From assembly GCF_000236685.1 (NCBI RefSeq), contig NC_016633.1:1984001-2048000 (forward strand): 64,000 bases of DNA, given 5' to 3'. Below, piece after piece: positions 60,544-64,000 of the stretch; within the stretch, counting starts at the first letter, position 1, and every line of letters starts with the position of its first letter. The DNA is from Sphaerochaeta pleomorpha str. Grapes. Lineage in GTDB: Bacteria > Spirochaetota > Spirochaetia > Sphaerochaetales > Sphaerochaetaceae. The position numbers and the translations under genes are program-made. The notes below the pieces were generated by a model that was not told the DNA's origin, made no database searches, and saw nothing but the letters and a program-made list of their open reading frames with translations.

Positions 60544-63537
60544 ATGGAAGAATTACTTTTTTCTTCCCAGTGTCCCCCTGCTCATGATAAAATGCATGAT
60601 ATGTATAAGTTAGACCCAACTTGGTTGCCATTCAGCAATTTAATGCTCCGCCATATTTACAACGTACTGCTCATATGCAGCGACTATGATCGTTTTTTGC
60701 TTGAGGAAGACGGCCGGGTAGAAGAAGAACTCTACCTGGAGTACACCCAGCTGGGGTTGAACAACCCCCCGAAAATAACCCATACGAATACAGGAGAAGA
60801 GGCTCTCCAACTCCTGAAGGAACGAAAATTCGATTTGGTCATAACCATGCTCGATCTAGGTTCCGACCCAGTGGAGCAGCTCGCCTTTGATATCAAGGCC
60901 ATCCAAAGTGATATGCCAATCATTGTACTCTCCCCATCCTCAAGTCATAGACGAAACAAAACCATCAAAGGAGCCTTATGTCCTGCAATTGACTATTTCT
61001 TCTATTGGCAGGGCGACCCTACGATATTTTTGGCAATGATCAAGCTGGTGGAAGACAGTATGAATGTCGAGCACGATACACAAGAGGCAGATGTCCAGGT
61101 AATCATCCTCGTTGAAGACTCTATCCGTTTCTATTCCTCCTATCTCCCTTTGATGTATACCTGCCTTATCCAGCAAAACCGTTCAAGTATCCTTGAAGCC
61201 CTGAATAATTGGGGGAAAACCCTGAGAATGAGAGGTAGACCAAAAATCGTGCTTGCAAGGACCTATGAGGAAGCCATTGGTCTCTACACAAAGTACAAAC
61301 ACAATATACTGGGAGTCATAACCGACATGTCCTATTCCCGTGAAGGGAAGCAAGATACCGAGGCAGGCCTGGAGCTTTCGAGGACGATTTTTTTCGACAA
61401 CCCGGAGATACCCATACTTATCCAAAGCACTGACCTTACCCTTCGGGAGGAATGTGAAAATCTTGGGGTAAGCTTTATCTGGAAACTTAGTCCAACCCTC
61501 CTTGCCGAGTTGAATAAATTCATGAACATCCAGTTTGGTTTCGGCCCCTTCATTTTCCGGGACCCAACCACGTTCAAAGAGCTGGCACGGGCAGAGACGA
61601 TGCGTGACCTGCAAAGGATGCTTCCCTCAATACCTCCTGACAGTTTTGCTTTCCATTGCAGGAGAAACGAATTTTCCCGCTGGCTCCGGGCCCAAAGCCT
61701 CTATGTCCTCGCTTCAAAGATCAAAGGTCTCCAAATCCCTGAAAAAGGTGATTCTGGAGAAGTACAGCAGCAGTTGATAGAAATCATCCGCAGTTACCGC
61801 ACAGAACGGACAAAGGGAGTCATTGCCCAGTTCAGCAGAAACAACTATGACGAAACCTTGTTTTTCAGTCGCATAGGAAGCGGTTCGCTTGGGGGCAAAG
61901 GAAGAGGACTGGCCTTCATTGACATGGAACTTCGTTCCAGTGGGATTTTGGACAAATATCCAAACATTTACCTGTCCATTCCCAGAACAGTCGTTGTCAC
62001 CACAGACCAATTCTCCCAGTTCCTCGAAGACAATGCCTTGACTGATATCATTTCCAGCGAAATGCCTGACAATAACCTTCTGAAAATATTTCTGTCAAAG
62101 CCCTTGTCCTCGGAATTGGTTCTCAACCTGAGCGAAATCATACAGGTAATCCGTCAGCCAATCTCAGTGAGGTCCTCCTCATTACTCGAAGACTCCCACT
62201 TCCAGCCGTTTGCCGGAGTATACGAAACCTGCATGATTCCTAATTGCGGGAATGATAAGCAACGCCTGGACGAGCTTTGCGATGCAATCCGGTGTGTCTG
62301 GGCCTCGACCTTTTTCCGCAGGGCCAAGGAATACCTGAAAGCAACCGACCATATGATGGAAGACGAGAAAATGGCGGTTGTCATCCAGCAGGTAATCGGG
62401 AGCGAACATGGGTCCTACTGGTATCCCAACATCAGTGGGGTTGCCCGATCCTTGAACTATTATCCGATCGGAGGAGAAAAACCCGAGGACGGGGTTGGAA
62501 TGCTCTCCTTCGGCTTTGGAAAATCCGTTGTCGACAATGGCTCGGTCTTCCGGTTCTCCCCAACCCATCCAAAACGACCGGTTCAGTTCCTTGGGGGCAC
62601 CCAGTCCAGCGCGCAGAACAATTTCTACGCATTGAATCTGAACACCGGATACCACCCGCTGGAAAAAGACGGTCCGGAAAACCTTGAACTCTTGGATCTG
62701 GAAGAAGCCGAGAAACACCCTGAGTCACTTCGGTATATCGCAAGCACCTATGACAGGGAAACAGGTTCGCTTACAGAGAGCATCAGAAGTGTGGGCCACA
62801 AGGTCATTACGTTCAATGGCATCCTCAAATATGATGCATTCCCCCTTGCCTCTATCGTAAAAGACATCCTGGAGCTGGGAACCCATGCAATGAGCACTCC
62901 TATCGAGATTGAGTTTGCTGTCAATCTAAACAGAAAAGCTCCCAAAAAACCTGAGTTCAGCCTCCTGCAGATCCGCCCGATTGCACAGGGAAACGAAGAA
63001 AACGATGTACAGATTTCCGATATGGAAAGAAAAGAATCAATTGTATATTCAAATGTCATCATGGGGAACGGAAAGATTACCGATATAAAAGACCTGATTT
63101 ATATTAAACAGGAAACCTTTGACCCCGCAAAAATGCATGCAATGGCTTTGGAACTGGATATGCTCAATGCAAACATGGTACTCGAGGAGAAAGACTACGC
63201 CCTCATCGTGGCAGGGAGGCTCGGTTCCTGCGACCCTTGGCTGGGAATCCCCGTATCGTGGTCGCAGATTTCCCGCTCCAGGGTAATCGTCGAGACAGGA
63301 TTCCCGGGGTTTCAGGTAGAACCGAGCCAAGGGACCCATTTCTTTCAGAATATGACCTCCCTGGGTTGCATCTACATGACAGTAAACCCTTCTTACAAGG
63401 CAGGGAAACTGGATTTCGAAAAACTCAAGGATTATCCGGTTTTCGAACAAACCAACCATTTCCTCCATATACGGACAGAAAAGCCGCTTACCATCAAGGT
63501 AAACGGCTTCAAAGGAGAAGGGGTGCTCTGCCTATAA
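60544..63537 (+). CDS. Tandem receiver-like domains fused to a PEP/pyruvate-binding (PPDK N-terminal) domain
   Basis: The start is uncertain (ATG 60544, 60592 or 60601, none with a good ribosome site); from 60544 it is 997 aa. Two receiver-like regions lie at about residues 35-185 (IYNVLLICSDYDRFLLEEDGR) and 195-345 (VQVIILVEDSIRFYSSYLPLM). Around residue 440 the ATP-grasp domain of PPDK/PEP synthase begins: SGSLGGKGRGLAFIDMEL, then QPISVRSSSLLEDSHFQPFAGVYET and VVIQQVIGSEHGSYWYPNISGV. The swivelling phospho-histidine domain and the PEP-binding barrel are not seen. The family is known in Bacteroidetes and spirochaetes; its role is not established. Confidence 0.82.
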   Translation: MEELLFSSQCPPAHDKMHDMYKLDPTWLPFSNLMLRHIYNVLLICSDYDRFLLEEDGRVEEELYLEYTQLGLNNPPKITHTNTGEEALQLLKERKFDLVITMLDLGSDPVEQLAFDIKAIQSDMPIIVLSPSSSHRRNKTIKGALCPAIDYFFYWQGDPTIFLAMIKLVEDSMNVEHDTQEADVQVIILVEDSIRFYSSYLPLMYTCLIQQNRSSILEALNNWGKTLRMRGRPKIVLARTYEEAIGLYTKYKHNILGVITDMSYSREGKQDTEAGLELSRTIFFDNPEIPILIQSTDLTLREECENLGVSFIWKLSPTLLAELNKFMNIQFGFGPFIFRDPTTFKELARAETMRDLQRMLPSIPPDSFAFHCRRNEFSRWLRAQSLYVLASKIKGLQIPEKGDSGEVQQQLIEIIRSYRTERTKGVIAQFSRNNYDETLFFSRIGSGSLGGKGRGLAFIDMELRSSGILDKYPNIYLSIPRTVVVTTDQFSQFLEDNALTDIISSEMPDNNLLKIFLSKPLSSELVLNLSEIIQVIRQPISVRSSSLLEDSHFQPFAGVYETCMIPNCGNDKQRLDELCDAIRCVWASTFFRRAKEYLKATDHMMEDEKMAVVIQQVIGSEHGSYWYPNISGVARSLNYYPIGGEKPEDGVGMLSFGFGKSVVDNGSVFRFSPTHPKRPVQFLGGTQSSAQNNFYALNLNTGYHPLEKDGPENLELLDLEEAEKHPESLRYIASTYDRETGSLTESIRSVGHKVITFNGILKYDAFPLASIVKDILELGTHAMSTPIEIEFAVNLNRKAPKKPEFSLLQIRPIAQGNEENDVQISDMERKESIVYSNVIMGNGKITDIKDLIYIKQETFDPAKMHAMALELDMLNANMVLEEKDYALIVAGRLGSCDPWLGIPVSWSQISRSRVIVETGFPGFQVEPSQGTHFFQNMTSLGCIYMTVNPSYKAGKLDFEKLKDYPVFEQTNHFLHIRTEKPLTIKVNGFKGEGVLCL

Positions 63538-63541
63538 CAGC

Positions 63542-64000
63542 CTAACGCTCGACCTGCTGCAAAAAAGCATCCCAAAGGTTGTCATGCTGCGGGTCGGCAA
63601 CAATCTCTACTTCTGTTTTCTTCACCGGATGTAAAAAAGAAATCTTTCTTGCATGCAGGCAGATTCCCCCGTCAGGATTGCTTCTCGATGCCCCATATTT
63701 CAAGTCACCCTTGATATGCAGGCCAATTGCTGCCAACTGCGCCCTTATCTGATGGTGGCGCCCTGTATGCAATTGGATTTCCAAAAGGAAATAGGTCTTG
63801 GAAGAAGCAATCAACCGGTAGTCCAGCTTTGCAAGCTTACTACCTTTCCTTTCGACGGGAGTGGCAATGCTCTTGTTCGGCTTGGGGTCCCGTATGAGAT
63901 AATGGACAAGTGTCCCTTCATCCTGTGGGGGAACCTTATCGACTATAGCCCAGTAGATTTTCTTAACTGCACTACCTTTGAACATTTCATTGAGCCGGAC
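63542..64000 (-). CDS. RluA family pseudouridine synthase, C-terminal part (truncated by window edge)
   Basis: The frame is open to base 64000 and continues beyond it; 152 codons are visible. The sequence matches the C-terminal half of RluA/RluD-type enzymes: RLNEMFKGSAVKKIYWAIVDKVP, then ASSKTYFLLEIQLHTGRHHQIRAQLAAIGLHIKGDLKYGA, and the end ICLHARKISFLHPV. The catalytic Asp (HRLDxxTSG motif) lies before the window. It isomerises uridine to pseudouridine in rRNA or tRNA. Its stop lies 4 bp from the convergent PEP-binding gene. Confidence 0.93.
   Translation of the reverse strand, partial: VRLNEMFKGSAVKKIYWAIVDKVPPQDEGTLVHYLIRDPKPNKSIATPVERKGSKLAKLDYRLIASSKTYFLLEIQLHTGRHHQIRAQLAAIGLHIKGDLKYGASRSNPDGGICLHARKISFLHPVKKTEVEIVADPQHDNLWDAFLQQVER

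Noticed and set aside
1-64000. CRISPR arrays, insertion sequences, prophage or integrative-element ends
   Set aside because: No regularly spaced repeats, transposase, integrase or flanking direct repeats were seen; the gene content is ordinary chromosomal metabolism and regulation.

Overview
The window reads as chromosomal DNA of a fermentative spirochaete, most likely Sphaerochaeta or a close relative. The grounds are a strict-anaerobe gene set (pyruvate:ferredoxin oxidoreductase, B12-dependent ribonucleotide reductase, NADP-type glutamate dehydrogenase, rubredoxin), a DUF4954 protein typical of Spirochaetes and Bacteroidetes, many sugar ABC transporters, and YesM/YesN-type two-component systems. 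Genus assignment is inference from gene content. I saw no phage, insertion sequence, CRISPR array or rRNA. One tRNA gene is present.

Layout. 1-5.8 kb: 3' part of pyrG, tRNA-Ala(CGC), a PadR/HAAS membrane-protein pair, a CrtO-like acyltransferase and a convergent DUF4954 gene. 6-14.8 kb: an AfuA/Fbp-type ABC importer with two tandem paralogous binding proteins, its ATPase and a fused permease, then a histidine kinase, an AraC-type response regulator and an acyltransferase-like gene. 15-23 kb: an esterase, a LacI regulator, an ATPase-less sugar importer, a large unrecognised alpha/alpha-barrel-like protein and an EEP-family hydrolase. 23-30.5 kb (minus strand, converging on the previous block): a second ATPase-less sugar importer with a GT4 glycosyltransferase, a GH13_18 phosphorylase and an SGNH hydrolase. 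31-35.4 kb: a MarR gene interrupted by an in-frame amber codon, a four-module CoA-disulfide-reductase/rhodanese/TusA/DsrE protein, slyX, a WYL regulator and rubredoxin. 35.5-40.9 kb: an EAL protein with a degenerate GGDEF domain, a GNAT enzyme, an MFS transporter and a nitroreductase. 40.9-49.1 kb: a YesN/YesM pair with a sugar-binding lipoprotein, convergent with mglBAC. 49.2-64 kb: a cytoplasmic pectinesterase, nifJ, an MFS transporter, nrdJ with an NrdR box, an AlkZ-related gene, gdhA, a receiver/PEP-binding protein and a truncated RluA-type pseudouridine synthase.

How the genes work together. The theme is uptake and phosphorolytic or hydrolytic breakdown of plant- and osmolyte-type sugars, with local sensors next to transporters. 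GC-rich hairpins follow three of the five transporter binding-protein genes, which would allow excess binding-protein expression. The two carbohydrate importers lack an ATPase gene and must borrow one from elsewhere. The strongest candidates for undescribed biology are the unrecognised 683-aa protein in the LacI block, the GT4 + GH13_18 + importer cluster, the PadR-HAAS/CrtO-like unit with a shared promoter half-site, the receiver/PEP-binding protein, and the multi-palindrome nrdJ control region.
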